Source of the DNA: Sulfurimonas sp.
GTDB lineage: Bacteria; Campylobacterota; Campylobacteria; Campylobacterales; Sulfurimonadaceae
Direction: 5' to 3'
Assembly: GCA_027858865.1 (NCBI GenBank)
Contig: JAQIBW010000283.1
Span: 1-10,074, forward strand
DNA length: 10,074 nucleotides
In this document: positions 1 through 6,085 of the stretch, one piece after another
Layout: every line of letters begins with the position of its first letter
How positions within the stretch are numbered: the first letter of the stretch is position 1
Notes under the pieces: model-generated
What the model saw: the letters and a program-made list of their open reading frames with translations, nothing else
Database searches by the model: none
Told to the model about the DNA's origin: nothing
Made by a program: the position numbers and the translations under genes

Positions 1-386
1 CGAACAAGTTCATCTTTTAAAAGATGTCTTTCCTTCGCCTCATAACTAAACTGTTCACGTGATTGAGTTGAAAAATTTGTAATTTGTTCACGAAATGGAC
101 GAAGCAGCATCTCAAACTGCTCTTTATGAGCATAATCAAACTTTTTTGACTTATCCTCAAATATTTGATTTGCAAGTAGTTTAAACTCACGTGAAAGTTC
201 TTCTTTTGCATTTTGCATTATCTCTAGCTTCTCTTTAGAAAATTTCATCTCTTCTTCATAACGACTGCTTAAGACTGCATACTTGAGTCGAAAATTATTT
301 TTATCTTGAAGAGTCACTAAATAGAGGTAAGTCAAGATTAAAATGATTACACCACCCGCTATTAAAAGTATTAAATATATCTCCAT
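1..386 (-). CDS. rmuC: RmuC-family DNA recombination protein, N-terminal part (cut by window edge)
   Basis: The first 128 residues of a membrane-anchored RmuC-type protein are visible; the 3' end lies outside the window. Residues 4-25 form one hydrophobic N-terminal helix, followed by a charged, coiled-coil-like stretch (about 27-70). Next comes the start of the RmuC core: a conserved-looking FKLLANQIFEDKS segment near 68-80 and LLRPFREQI near 94-102, then charged helix. In E. coli RmuC limits recombination at inverted repeats and is nuclease-like; the catalytic part is not visible here. The start ATG (complement 384-386) is preceded by GGGGTGA four bases upstream, a good ribosome site. It is divergent from the diguanylate cyclase gene, with 99 bases between the two starts. 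Family assignment is from remembered motifs and is fairly sure; function is inferred from the family. Confidence 0.82.
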   Translation of the reverse strand, partial: MEIYLILLIAGGVIILILTYLYLVTLQDKNNFRLKYAVLSSRYEEEMKFSKEKLEIMQNAKEELSREFKLLANQIFEDKSKKFDYAHKEQFEMLLRPFREQITNFSTQSREQFSYEAKERHLLKDELV

Positions 387-414
387 GTAATCACCCCGTT
401 TCTTTTCTATGAAA

Positions 415-420
415 ATTATA
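415..420 (-). promoter_or_regulatory. -10 box of the rmuC promoter
   Basis: On the minus strand a perfect TATAAT is preceded by TTG (TTGTATAAT), as is common in Campylobacterota sigma-70 promoters, which usually lack a clear -35. The predicted transcript start is near 408, giving a leader of roughly 22 bases that carries the GGGGTGA ribosome site. Seen by eye only. Confidence 0.5.
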
Positions 421-472
421 CAATATTTGTATTGAGTCATAGGAACTAACTGTTAATTTTAAACTTTTATGA

Positions 473-478
473 TAAAAT
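473..478 (+). promoter_or_regulatory. -10 box of the sensor cyclase gene, placed for a leaderless mRNA
   Basis: TAAAAT (within TATGATAAAAT) ends seven bases before the ATG at 486. The predicted transcript start is therefore the A of the start codon or a base or two before it. There is no purine-rich ribosome site in the 20 bases upstream of the ATG. An overlapping alternative -10, TATGAT at 468-473, would still leave a leader of only about five bases. Confidence 0.5.
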
Positions 479-485
479 TCGTCAT

Positions 486-2627
486 ATGATAGAATGGAAT
501 GAAGGTTTAAATCTTGGCATCAAAACCATAGATGACGACCATAAAAAGATTTTGCACGTTATTGGTAAGCTTTCTGAAGCTATAAATAATAATGAAAATC
601 AACATGTGATTGAAACAATTTTTCAAGAGTTACAGGCGTGCACAAAAGAGCACTTCAAGAGAGAAGAAACTTATTTACAAGACTGCAAGTGTACTAAGCT
701 AGAAGATCATAAAGAAAAGCATCGTGCTTTTTATAACAAGCTATCAAAACTTAAACTAAAAGCAATATCTTCAAAAGATTACATCACTTCGCAAGAGATA
801 ACAATATATCTAACAGAGTGGTTGTTAAACCATGTAATAGAAGAAGATATTCCGACAATTGCTCTTTTAAAAAAATGTGGTATGACTGAGATAAATATCG
901 AGAAAGACAACTCTCTACTAGAAAAATTAATCAAAGTAATCACTGATAGGTTTAGATTTACAAAACGTATCTTTCTCTCTGCTATTGTTCCTCTTTCGGG
1001 TATGTTACTCTTTGGAAGTATCATTATTTTTGAAAACTTCAATGAATATATAAATATGGAAAAAACTTCTAAAATCACTCATATTACTACAAATATAAAT
1101 GAATTGGTACACAATCTTCAGATGGAGAGAGGACTAAATAGTGGTTATTTATCTTCAACAGAAAATAAATTTAAAAAAGACTTAGAAAAACAAAGGAAAG
1201 TTGTTGATGAAGCTGCCAAAAAATATACAGATAAAATAAAAACTATTGAACCACAAATCAAAACGCTTAAAAAAGACATATTATCACTTGATAGTATTCG
1301 TAGTAAAATTGATAATAAAGCAATGTCGCAAGTCCAAGAAATAAATATTTATTCTAAAATCATTGAAAATGTACTCAATATTACGCCAAAGATAGCCTCT
1401 TTAAATCTTGATAAAGAGTTGTCATCCTCCATCGCAACACTCTCTTCTATTCAACAATTAAAAGAGTCTTTAGGACAAGAGAGAGCTTATGGAACAACAA
1501 TAATAGAAAAAGGAGATGCTACAGTAGATGAGTATATGTCTTTTGCAAGATTATTAGGTACTCAAATAGCTTTTTTAAATACATTTAACCATACGGCTTC
1601 TAAAGCACACAAAAAAATCAATGATTCATTACTAATTTCTGATATTGCAAAACAAATCCATATTTATGAAGATAAGATAAAAAACCACAATTATGACAAT
1701 TTAGATTCTCAGACTTGGTTTAAATATACAACACAATACATAAACAAAATAAAAAAATTTGAAGATGAACTTCTGTATGAGATAAACACATCAATTGACA
1801 ATAATATAGCTTCGACCATAAGAAATTTTCTATTATGGATTTTATTTAATACCACTATATTAGCTATCAATCTTTTCATTCTATATACATTTAAAAAAAG
1901 TACTGTAATGCAAATCGATCAATTAACACATGCTATGAAAGATTTAGCTACTGGAGGCAGAAGTTTTAAACTATCTCCGATAAATATGAATAGAGATGAG
2001 ATTGCGTATATGTATGATGCTTATGAGACGACCAGACAAAAACTTCTTAAAGGTGATATGTATACAAAGTTATATCAAAGTAAAAATGATTTAGAACTAA
2101 AAAATAAAGAAAAAGAAAACCTTAAACTTGAAGAGATGGCATTTATTGACCCACTAACGGGAGCTGTAAATCGTCGTAAATTTGAGGAGTTGTCTGAAAA
2201 AGAGATGGAACGTTCTGCTCGTTATAAAAGTAGTTTGAGCTTTTTAATGCTAGATATAGATTATTTTAAAGCCATTAATGACACTTACGGCCATGCAGCA
2301 GGAGATGAGATACTAAAACATTTTTCTTCGATATGCCTAGATATGGCTAGAAGCTTAGATATCGTAGCAAGAATTGGTGGGGAAGAATTTGTTGTAATGC
2401 TCCCTGAAACTGATAGTGACGGAGCTTATATGTTTGCTGAGAGGTTTCGTGAAAAAATATATTCCTCTGAAGTAGAGATAGAAGGTCAGATTATTAAATA
2501 CAGTGTCAGTATAGGTATCGCTATTTTAGATAATGAAAAAGAAGTAAAAGAAATTTTGCAAAAAGCCGATAAAGCACTATACAAAGCTAAAGAGGCGGGA
2601 AGAAACCTCAGTATTATCTATAAATAG
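486..2627 (+). CDS. Hemerythrin-NIT-GGDEF membrane diguanylate cyclase
   Basis: Predicted inner-membrane sensor of 713 residues that makes c-di-GMP from GTP. Residues 1-130 are a bacteriohemerythrin domain with all seven di-iron ligands: H19, H56, E60, H75, H79, H116, D121, plus the usual W4 near the N-terminus. A transmembrane helix spans about 161-183. Residues 190-440 form a periplasmic NIT-like domain: QMERGLNSGYLSS at 212-224 and QR at 236-237 fit the family, and a second half with GQERAYG lies at 330-336. A second membrane helix spans about 447-469, followed by a short HAMP-like linker and coiled coil to about 550. The GGDEF domain (551-713) has DPLTGAVNRR, the active motif GGEEF at 631-635 and an I-site RSLD at 622-625, so it should be active and product-inhibited. 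The domain start fixes the ATG despite no Shine-Dalgarno. Stimuli (O2/redox, nitrate/nitrite) are inferred from the families. Confidence 0.93.
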   Translation: MIEWNEGLNLGIKTIDDDHKKILHVIGKLSEAINNNENQHVIETIFQELQACTKEHFKREETYLQDCKCTKLEDHKEKHRAFYNKLSKLKLKAISSKDYITSQEITIYLTEWLLNHVIEEDIPTIALLKKCGMTEINIEKDNSLLEKLIKVITDRFRFTKRIFLSAIVPLSGMLLFGSIIIFENFNEYINMEKTSKITHITTNINELVHNLQMERGLNSGYLSSTENKFKKDLEKQRKVVDEAAKKYTDKIKTIEPQIKTLKKDILSLDSIRSKIDNKAMSQVQEINIYSKIIENVLNITPKIASLNLDKELSSSIATLSSIQQLKESLGQERAYGTTIIEKGDATVDEYMSFARLLGTQIAFLNTFNHTASKAHKKINDSLLISDIAKQIHIYEDKIKNHNYDNLDSQTWFKYTTQYINKIKKFEDELLYEINTSIDNNIASTIRNFLLWILFNTTILAINLFILYTFKKSTVMQIDQLTHAMKDLATGGRSFKLSPINMNRDEIAYMYDAYETTRQKLLKGDMYTKLYQSKNDLELKNKEKENLKLEEMAFIDPLTGAVNRRKFEELSEKEMERSARYKSSLSFLMLDIDYFKAINDTYGHAAGDEILKHFSSICLDMARSLDIVARIGGEEFVVMLPETDSDGAYMFAERFREKIYSSEVEIEGQIIKYSVSIGIAILDNEKEVKEILQKADKALYKAKEAGRNLSIIYK

Positions 2628-2648
2628 GCTTTTTTGCTAGCCTTTTTC
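2626..2648 (+). terminator. Short intrinsic terminator after the cyclase gene
   Basis: AGGCT and AGCCT form a perfect five-pair stem around an eight-base loop, followed directly by TTTTTCT. It begins inside the stop codon of the cyclase gene. The stem is short, so termination may be partial. Confidence 0.5.
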
Positions 2649-2677
2649 TACACAATATAAACTTAAATTATTTTAAC

Positions 2678-2683
2678 TATAAT
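2678..2683 (+). promoter_or_regulatory. Upstream -10 box of the DEAD-box helicase gene
   Basis: A perfect TATAAT sits in an AT-rich stretch (AACTATAATCAC). If used, transcription would begin near 2690 and the leader would be about 105 bases. It lies 37 bases before a second identical hexamer, so the gene may have tandem promoters. Confidence 0.35.
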
Positions 2684-2714
2684 CACTTTCAAGATAAACT
2701 TTGTTTTGTTTGGC

Positions 2715-2720
2715 TATAAT
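2715..2720 (+). promoter_or_regulatory. Proximal -10 box of the DEAD-box helicase gene
   Basis: A perfect TATAAT is preceded by T-rich DNA and TTTGGC (TTTGGCTATAATTCG), a context typical of Campylobacterota vegetative promoters. The predicted transcript start near 2727 gives a leader of about 69 bases that contains the hairpin region at 2735-2790. Confidence 0.6.
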
Positions 2721-2734
2721 TCGCGAAATAGTTT

Positions 2735-2790
2735 AAGGGGAAGATGCTTTGCGTTTGGCAAACTTGTATCATCTCCTTATATATAAAGGA
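2735..2790 (+). promoter_or_regulatory. Structured 5' leader with two competing pairings around the ribosome site
   Basis: A hairpin can form from AAGG (2735-2738) with CCTT (2775-2778), AGATG (2742-2746) with CATCT (2770-2774), and TTTGC (2748-2752) with GCAAA (2758-2762). The anti-Shine-Dalgarno TCCTT (2774-2778) can instead pair perfectly with AAGGA (2786-2790), the ribosome site, across a seven-base loop. The two folds exclude each other, so the leader could switch translation of the helicase on or off. The pairings are seen directly; regulation is inferred. It matches no riboswitch class that I recognise. Confidence 0.35.
2785..2790 (+). promoter_or_regulatory. Ribosome site that favours the second of two adjacent ATGs
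   Basis: AAAGGA is followed two bases later by ATG at 2793 and five bases later by ATG at 2796. The spacing favours 2796 as the main start, removing one Met from the longer reading. Confidence 0.55.
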
Positions 2791-2795
2791 TAATG

Positions 2796-4421
2796 ATGCA
2801 AGAAAATGCACAAACAGAAGAAAACACACCCGCCCCAGAGAATCTAATCACATTTGCAGATTTAGGTTTAAACAAAGACATACTTAGAAGCGTAGAACAA
2901 GCAGGTTTCGTAACTCCAAGCCCAATTCAAGCAGCAGCTATTCCACTAGTACTTCAAGGTCGTGACATTGTAGGTCAGGCTCATACAGGAACAGGAAAAA
3001 CAGCAGCTTTTGGTCTTCCGGCACTAAATAACATCGATGTCAGAAATGGTGTTGAAATTTTAGTTATTACTCCAACTCGTGAGCTAGCTACACAAGTTAG
3101 TGATGAGTTATTCAAGTATGGTAGAAATATGAACGCTAGAACTGTTACAGTTTTTGGTGGTAGTTCATACAAACGTCAAATTGACCTTATTGAGCGTGGA
3201 GCTAGTGTTGTAGTTGCAACTCCTGGTCGTCTATTAGATATTCTAAAAAAGAATATGGTTAAAGACTTTACTCCAAGTATTGTTGTACTAGATGAAGCTG
3301 ATGAAATGCTTGATATGGGATTTTTGGATGATATCAATGAAATATTTTCATATCTTCCAACAAACCGTCAAACACTACTTTTCTCAGCTACTATGCCTAA
3401 ACCTATTAAGCTTTTAGCTGAACGTATTTTAGATAATCCAGAATTTATATCTATCACTAAAGGTGAGACAACAAACTCTGATATTGAACAACTTTACTAT
3501 GTAATCGAAGAATCAGAAAGAGATGATGCAATTATTCGTCTTATGGATTCAGAAGATACAGATAAATCTATTGTATTTTGTAGAACAAAAAGTGAAGTAG
3601 ATAGACTTTCAAACGTTTTATCTAACGCTGGCTATTTAGCTAACGGTCTTCATGGAGATATGGAACAACGTCAACGTGAGACAGTTATTAAAGGTTTCAA
3701 AAGCAACTCTGTTAAAGTTTTAGTTGCAACAGATGTTGCTGCTCGTGGTATTCACGTTAATAATATCTCACATGTTTTTAACTACCACATTCCTTTTGAT
3801 CCTGAGTCTTATGTTCACCGTATCGGTAGAACTGGTCGTGCAGGTACAAAAGGTAAAGCTATTACATTGCTTACTCCGCTAGAGTTTAAAGAACTTCAAC
3901 GTATCAAACAAAAAGTTGGAACTTCTATGGGTCACGCTTTTGTTCCAAGTAAAAATGACTTAAGAGAATCTACTGTTGATGCTCTTGTTAAAAAAGTTGA
4001 AGATCATAAAATCTACGATGAAGCTCACAAAGTTTTAGATAAATTACGTGAAGATATAGATGAAGAGCAAATGGCTTACAAACTTATCTCTATGCTATTA
4101 GATCAACAAGATATTAAAGGTCCAAACCATATAGGTATTCCTGCTGATAAGATTGATGATATTTTAGCTCGTGCTGCTCAAAGAGGTGGTAACTCTCGTG
4201 GTAGAGGTGGTTCTTCTCGTGGTAGAAGCGGTGGCGGAGGTAGCGGTGGTGGTTACCGTGGCAACAAGCCTCGCTCTGGCGGCGGCGGAGATCGTAACCG
4301 TTCTGGAGCTGGTGGTGGAGATCGTAACCGTGCTGGAAGTGGTGAAGGTGCTGGTGGTGGTTACCGTGGTAATCGCGATAAAAGCCGTTCATCTGGAAGC
4401 TCTACAAGACATAGAGACTAA
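2796..4421 (+). CDS. DEAD-box ATP-dependent RNA helicase with RGG-rich C-terminal tail
   Basis: ATP-driven RNA unwinding enzyme of 541 residues, probably acting in mRNA decay, ribosome assembly or cold adaptation. From the chosen start: Q-motif region about 20-45, motif I AHTGTGKT 62-69, PTRELA 93-98, TPGR 142-145, DEAD 166-169, SAT 197-199, and VI HRIGRTGR 341-348. Motif V reads ATDVAARGIH at 311-320, where most family members have Asp instead of the final His. A helical extension (about 385-460) resembles neither the DbpA nor the CsdA RNA-binding domain. Residues 463-541 are a Gly/Arg/Ser tail with RGG and GGGYRGN motifs, likely a disordered RNA-binding arm. It is related to DeaD/CshA/RhpA-type helicases; which symbol applies cannot be decided from sequence alone. 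Its own promoters and a structured leader lie upstream. Confidence 0.95.
   Translation: MQENAQTEENTPAPENLITFADLGLNKDILRSVEQAGFVTPSPIQAAAIPLVLQGRDIVGQAHTGTGKTAAFGLPALNNIDVRNGVEILVITPTRELATQVSDELFKYGRNMNARTVTVFGGSSYKRQIDLIERGASVVVATPGRLLDILKKNMVKDFTPSIVVLDEADEMLDMGFLDDINEIFSYLPTNRQTLLFSATMPKPIKLLAERILDNPEFISITKGETTNSDIEQLYYVIEESERDDAIIRLMDSEDTDKSIVFCRTKSEVDRLSNVLSNAGYLANGLHGDMEQRQRETVIKGFKSNSVKVLVATDVAARGIHVNNISHVFNYHIPFDPESYVHRIGRTGRAGTKGKAITLLTPLEFKELQRIKQKVGTSMGHAFVPSKNDLRESTVDALVKKVEDHKIYDEAHKVLDKLREDIDEEQMAYKLISMLLDQQDIKGPNHIGIPADKIDDILARAAQRGGNSRGRGGSSRGRSGGGGSGGGYRGNKPRSGGGGDRNRSGAGGGDRNRAGSGEGAGGGYRGNRDKSRSSGSSTRHRD
4281..4340 (+). repeat. Two tandem 30-base in-frame repeats in the helicase tail
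   Basis: Two adjacent 30-base units encode GGGDRNRSGA and GGGDRNRAGS. The core GGAGATCGTAACCGT is identical in both copies. Nearby, GGGYRGN is encoded twice (about 4245-4265 and 4353-4373). The tail has probably grown by in-frame duplication and may vary in length between strains. Confidence 0.75.
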
Positions 4422-4432
4422 ACTTCTATACT

Positions 4433-4457
4433 CTAAGCAGAATCTCTTTCTGTTTAG
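4433..4457 (+). terminator. Hairpin after the helicase gene, possible terminator
   Basis: CTAAGCAGAA and TTCTGTTTAG pair over ten positions (one G-U) around a five-base loop, 11 bases after the stop codon. No clear T-run follows, so it may stabilise the mRNA 3' end or need a factor for termination. Confidence 0.45.
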
Positions 4458-4529
4458 ACATTCCATTTTAAATCTTTCTTACATTCAACTTTAATTATTT
4501 CATACAACAATATATTTTATTACAATACT

Positions 4530-4535
4530 TATGAT
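4530..4535 (+). promoter_or_regulatory. Possible -10 box of the HIT-family gene
   Basis: TATGAT would place the transcript start near 4542 and leave the ribosome site AAAAGGA (4551-4557) inside the leader. TACAAT at 4521-4526 is an alternative. TATAAA at 4546-4551 is too close, because it would start the RNA at or past the ribosome site. Confidence 0.3.
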
Positions 4536-4550
4536 ATTATTTTACTATAA

Positions 4551-4557
4551 AAAAGGA
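4551..4557 (+). promoter_or_regulatory. Ribosome site that sets the HIT-family start
   Basis: AAAAGGA lies six bases before ATG 4564. It lies inside any reading that begins at ATG 4531, so the longer start with 11 extra residues is unlikely. Confidence 0.65.
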
Positions 4558-4563
4558 CTTATA

Positions 4564-4938
4564 ATGCATATGCTTATTTATGAAGACAATGATATATATA
4601 TAGAAAAACACGAGAGTGAAATTCCTTGGCTTAAAATTTTCACAAAAGAACCATATAAAGAGTTGGGAGATGTGCCACAAGAGTTAAGAACTAGACTGTG
4701 GAAAATCTATGATGTAGTAGAGTATGAAATGAAACATTACTATAAGCCAAAGAAGATAAATATGGCTTCATTTTCGAACATGCTACCAAGAGTTCATATA
4801 CATGCTATGGCTAGATTTGAACAAGATTCTTATTTTCCTAACCCAATGTGGGGAGAAAAATTAAGAGATGCAAATCTAAAACTACCAGATGAGAAAAATT
4901 TCCATAAAAGAGTTTTTAACGCTTTGCAAAATGTATAG
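4564..4938 (+). CDS. HIT-family (histidine triad-like) protein
   Basis: Small cytoplasmic protein of 124 residues, probably a nucleotide hydrolase or transferase of the HIT superfamily, acting on substrates such as dinucleoside polyphosphates or AMP conjugates; the substrate cannot be told. An early IPWLKIF strand lies at 20-26 and an INMASFSN segment at 65-72. The signature region PRVHIHAMARF at 75-85 is followed by FPNPMWG. In classical HIT proteins this signature reads H-x-H-x-H; here the first His is Arg76, while H78 (the nucleophile position) and H80 remain. The pattern resembles a proteobacterial subgroup I remember with Gln at that place, so this is probably a subfamily trait rather than decay. 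The start at 4564 is set by AAAAGGA six bases upstream. It faces fabH across a convergent gap and has no close partner gene. Confidence 0.83.
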   Translation: MHMLIYEDNDIYIEKHESEIPWLKIFTKEPYKELGDVPQELRTRLWKIYDVVEYEMKHYYKPKKINMASFSNMLPRVHIHAMARFEQDSYFPNPMWGEKLRDANLKLPDEKNFHKRVFNALQNV

Positions 4939-5086
4939 GAAATAATAGAGTTTTTTAACAAGTATTTTCATCATTAAAATTCTCAATTTTGTTCTAGTTC
5001 AAGGCAGAATATAATTTTATTGAGGAGCTCACTTATGTGAGTGACGAAAGAAAACTAAACTCCAACGCAGAAATCAAGCAAAAGTA
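4939..5086. other. Convergent intergenic region with a promoter-like box and small hairpin
   Basis: This 148-base gap separates the HIT gene (+) from the end of fabH (-). It holds a perfect plus-strand TATAAT at 5010-5015, then a small hairpin CTCAC-TTAT-GTGAG (5028-5041) with GGAG (5024-5027) and CTCC (5059-5062) able to close an outer stem. An AT-only dyad AAAATT/AATTTT lies at 4976-4990. No classic stem plus T-run terminator was found on either strand. It could be a short antisense RNA to the fabH 3' end, a dispersed repeat, or simply spacer. Confidence 0.3.
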
Positions 5087-6085
5087 TTATTTTAATGGTG
5101 AAAATGGGACAAGGGCGCTTCCCCATGTTAAACCCCCGCCAAAGGCGTCTAACAGCATAAGCTCACCACTTTTAAGTTTACCCTGCTCGTAAATATCATT
5201 AATCGCCATAGGGATAGAAGCACCAGATGTATTACCGTATTTTGCAACAGTTAAAACAACCTGCTCTTCTTTTAGCTTTAGTGCATCTCCAACCGCTTTG
5301 ATGATACGGTAATTAGCTTGATGTGGTACAAAATGATTAATTGCTTCACTTTCAATGTTATTTTCTTTTAAATTCTCGACTACATCTTTTGTTAATGTAC
5401 GTACAGCAACTTTGAAAGTTTCATTACCCTTCATCTGCATAAAACAGCTTGAAGCCTCTTGGTCTAATGAATCGTGAATTGAGCCACTTCCACCATTAGG
5501 AGTCATAAGAAGATCTGCATATTCACCATCTGCACCGGTATGAATATCAATAATAGCTTCATCTTTATTATCAGTTGCACTAATTATAGCAGCACCGGCA
5601 CCATCACCAAAAAGGATACAAGTTCCTCTGTCACTATAATCAGTTATAGCAGATAATTTTTCAGCACCGATTATAAGAATATTTTTTTTCATTCCAGATT
5701 CTATTAATGCTTTTGCGATAGATAGTATGTAAACAAAACCTGTACATGCAGCAGAGATATCAAATGCTGTAATATTTCTAAGTCCAAGTTTATTTGAAAT
5801 GATTGTAGCAGTAGATGGCATGCAGAAGTAGTCAGGAGATATAGTAGCACAAATTATCATATCGAGGTCTTCTTTAGCTAAACCACTTCTCTGAATAGCT
5901 TTTTTTGCAGCTTCAACACCCATATCACTAGTTGTTTCATCTTTAGCTGCTATACGACGTTCTTTAATACCGGTTCTTTTAGTAATCCACTCATCTGTAG
6001 TGTCAACCATTTTAGAGAGTTCTTCATTAGTCAAAATATCAGTTGGAGCGTAAGCACCAATTGAACGAAATGCAGCATAAGCCAT
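5087..6085 (-). CDS. fabH: 3-oxoacyl-ACP synthase III (beta-ketoacyl-ACP synthase III)
   Basis: Condenses acetyl-CoA (or another primer) with malonyl-ACP to start each round of type II fatty acid synthesis in the cytoplasm. The 332-residue length is close to the E. coli enzyme. The thiolase-fold catalytic triad is complete: C114 in SAACTGF, H255 in VPHQAN and N285 in YGNTSGAS. Glycine-rich ILFGDGAGA at 157-165 and the C-terminal LLDAFGGGLTWGSAL at 311-325 are typical. The start codon overlaps the plsX stop as TAATG (one shared base), with AAGGAAG inside the end of plsX as ribosome site, so translation is probably coupled. It is the last gene of the ndk-to-fabH block. PlsX upstream uses the acyl-ACP made by this pathway. 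Confidence 0.97.
   Translation of the reverse strand: MAYAAFRSIGAYAPTDILTNEELSKMVDTTDEWITKRTGIKERRIAAKDETTSDMGVEAAKKAIQRSGLAKEDLDMIICATISPDYFCMPSTATIISNKLGLRNITAFDISAACTGFVYILSIAKALIESGMKKNILIIGAEKLSAITDYSDRGTCILFGDGAGAAIISATDNKDEAIIDIHTGADGEYADLLMTPNGGSGSIHDSLDQEASSCFMQMKGNETFKVAVRTLTKDVVENLKENNIESEAINHFVPHQANYRIIKAVGDALKLKEEQVVLTVAKYGNTSGASIPMAINDIYEQGKLKSGELMLLDAFGGGLTWGSALVPFSPLK

Noticed and set aside
779..1078. 99-codon minus-strand open frame inside the sensor cyclase gene
   Set aside because: Shadow of a strongly supported gene, without ribosome site or family resemblance.
4114..4392. His/Tyr-rich open frame on the minus strand opposite the helicase tail
   Set aside because: Antisense shadow of the repeat-rich tail; biased composition and no start signals.
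4171..4494. Valine-rich open frame on the plus strand overlapping the helicase tail
   Set aside because: It is the shifted reading of the Gly/Arg repeat region (GGT becomes GTG). Low complexity, no ribosome site, and the overlapping helicase frame is certain.
4531..4563. Upstream ATG of the HIT-family gene adding 11 residues
   Set aside because: The ribosome site AAAAGGA lies within these codons, and the added residues are not family-like.
5037..5192. Short plus-strand reading from GTG with GAGGAG nine bases upstream
   Set aside because: Its first part looks protein-like, but it soon runs antisense into fabH, has no family resemblance and would need a promoter overlapping its own ribosome site.
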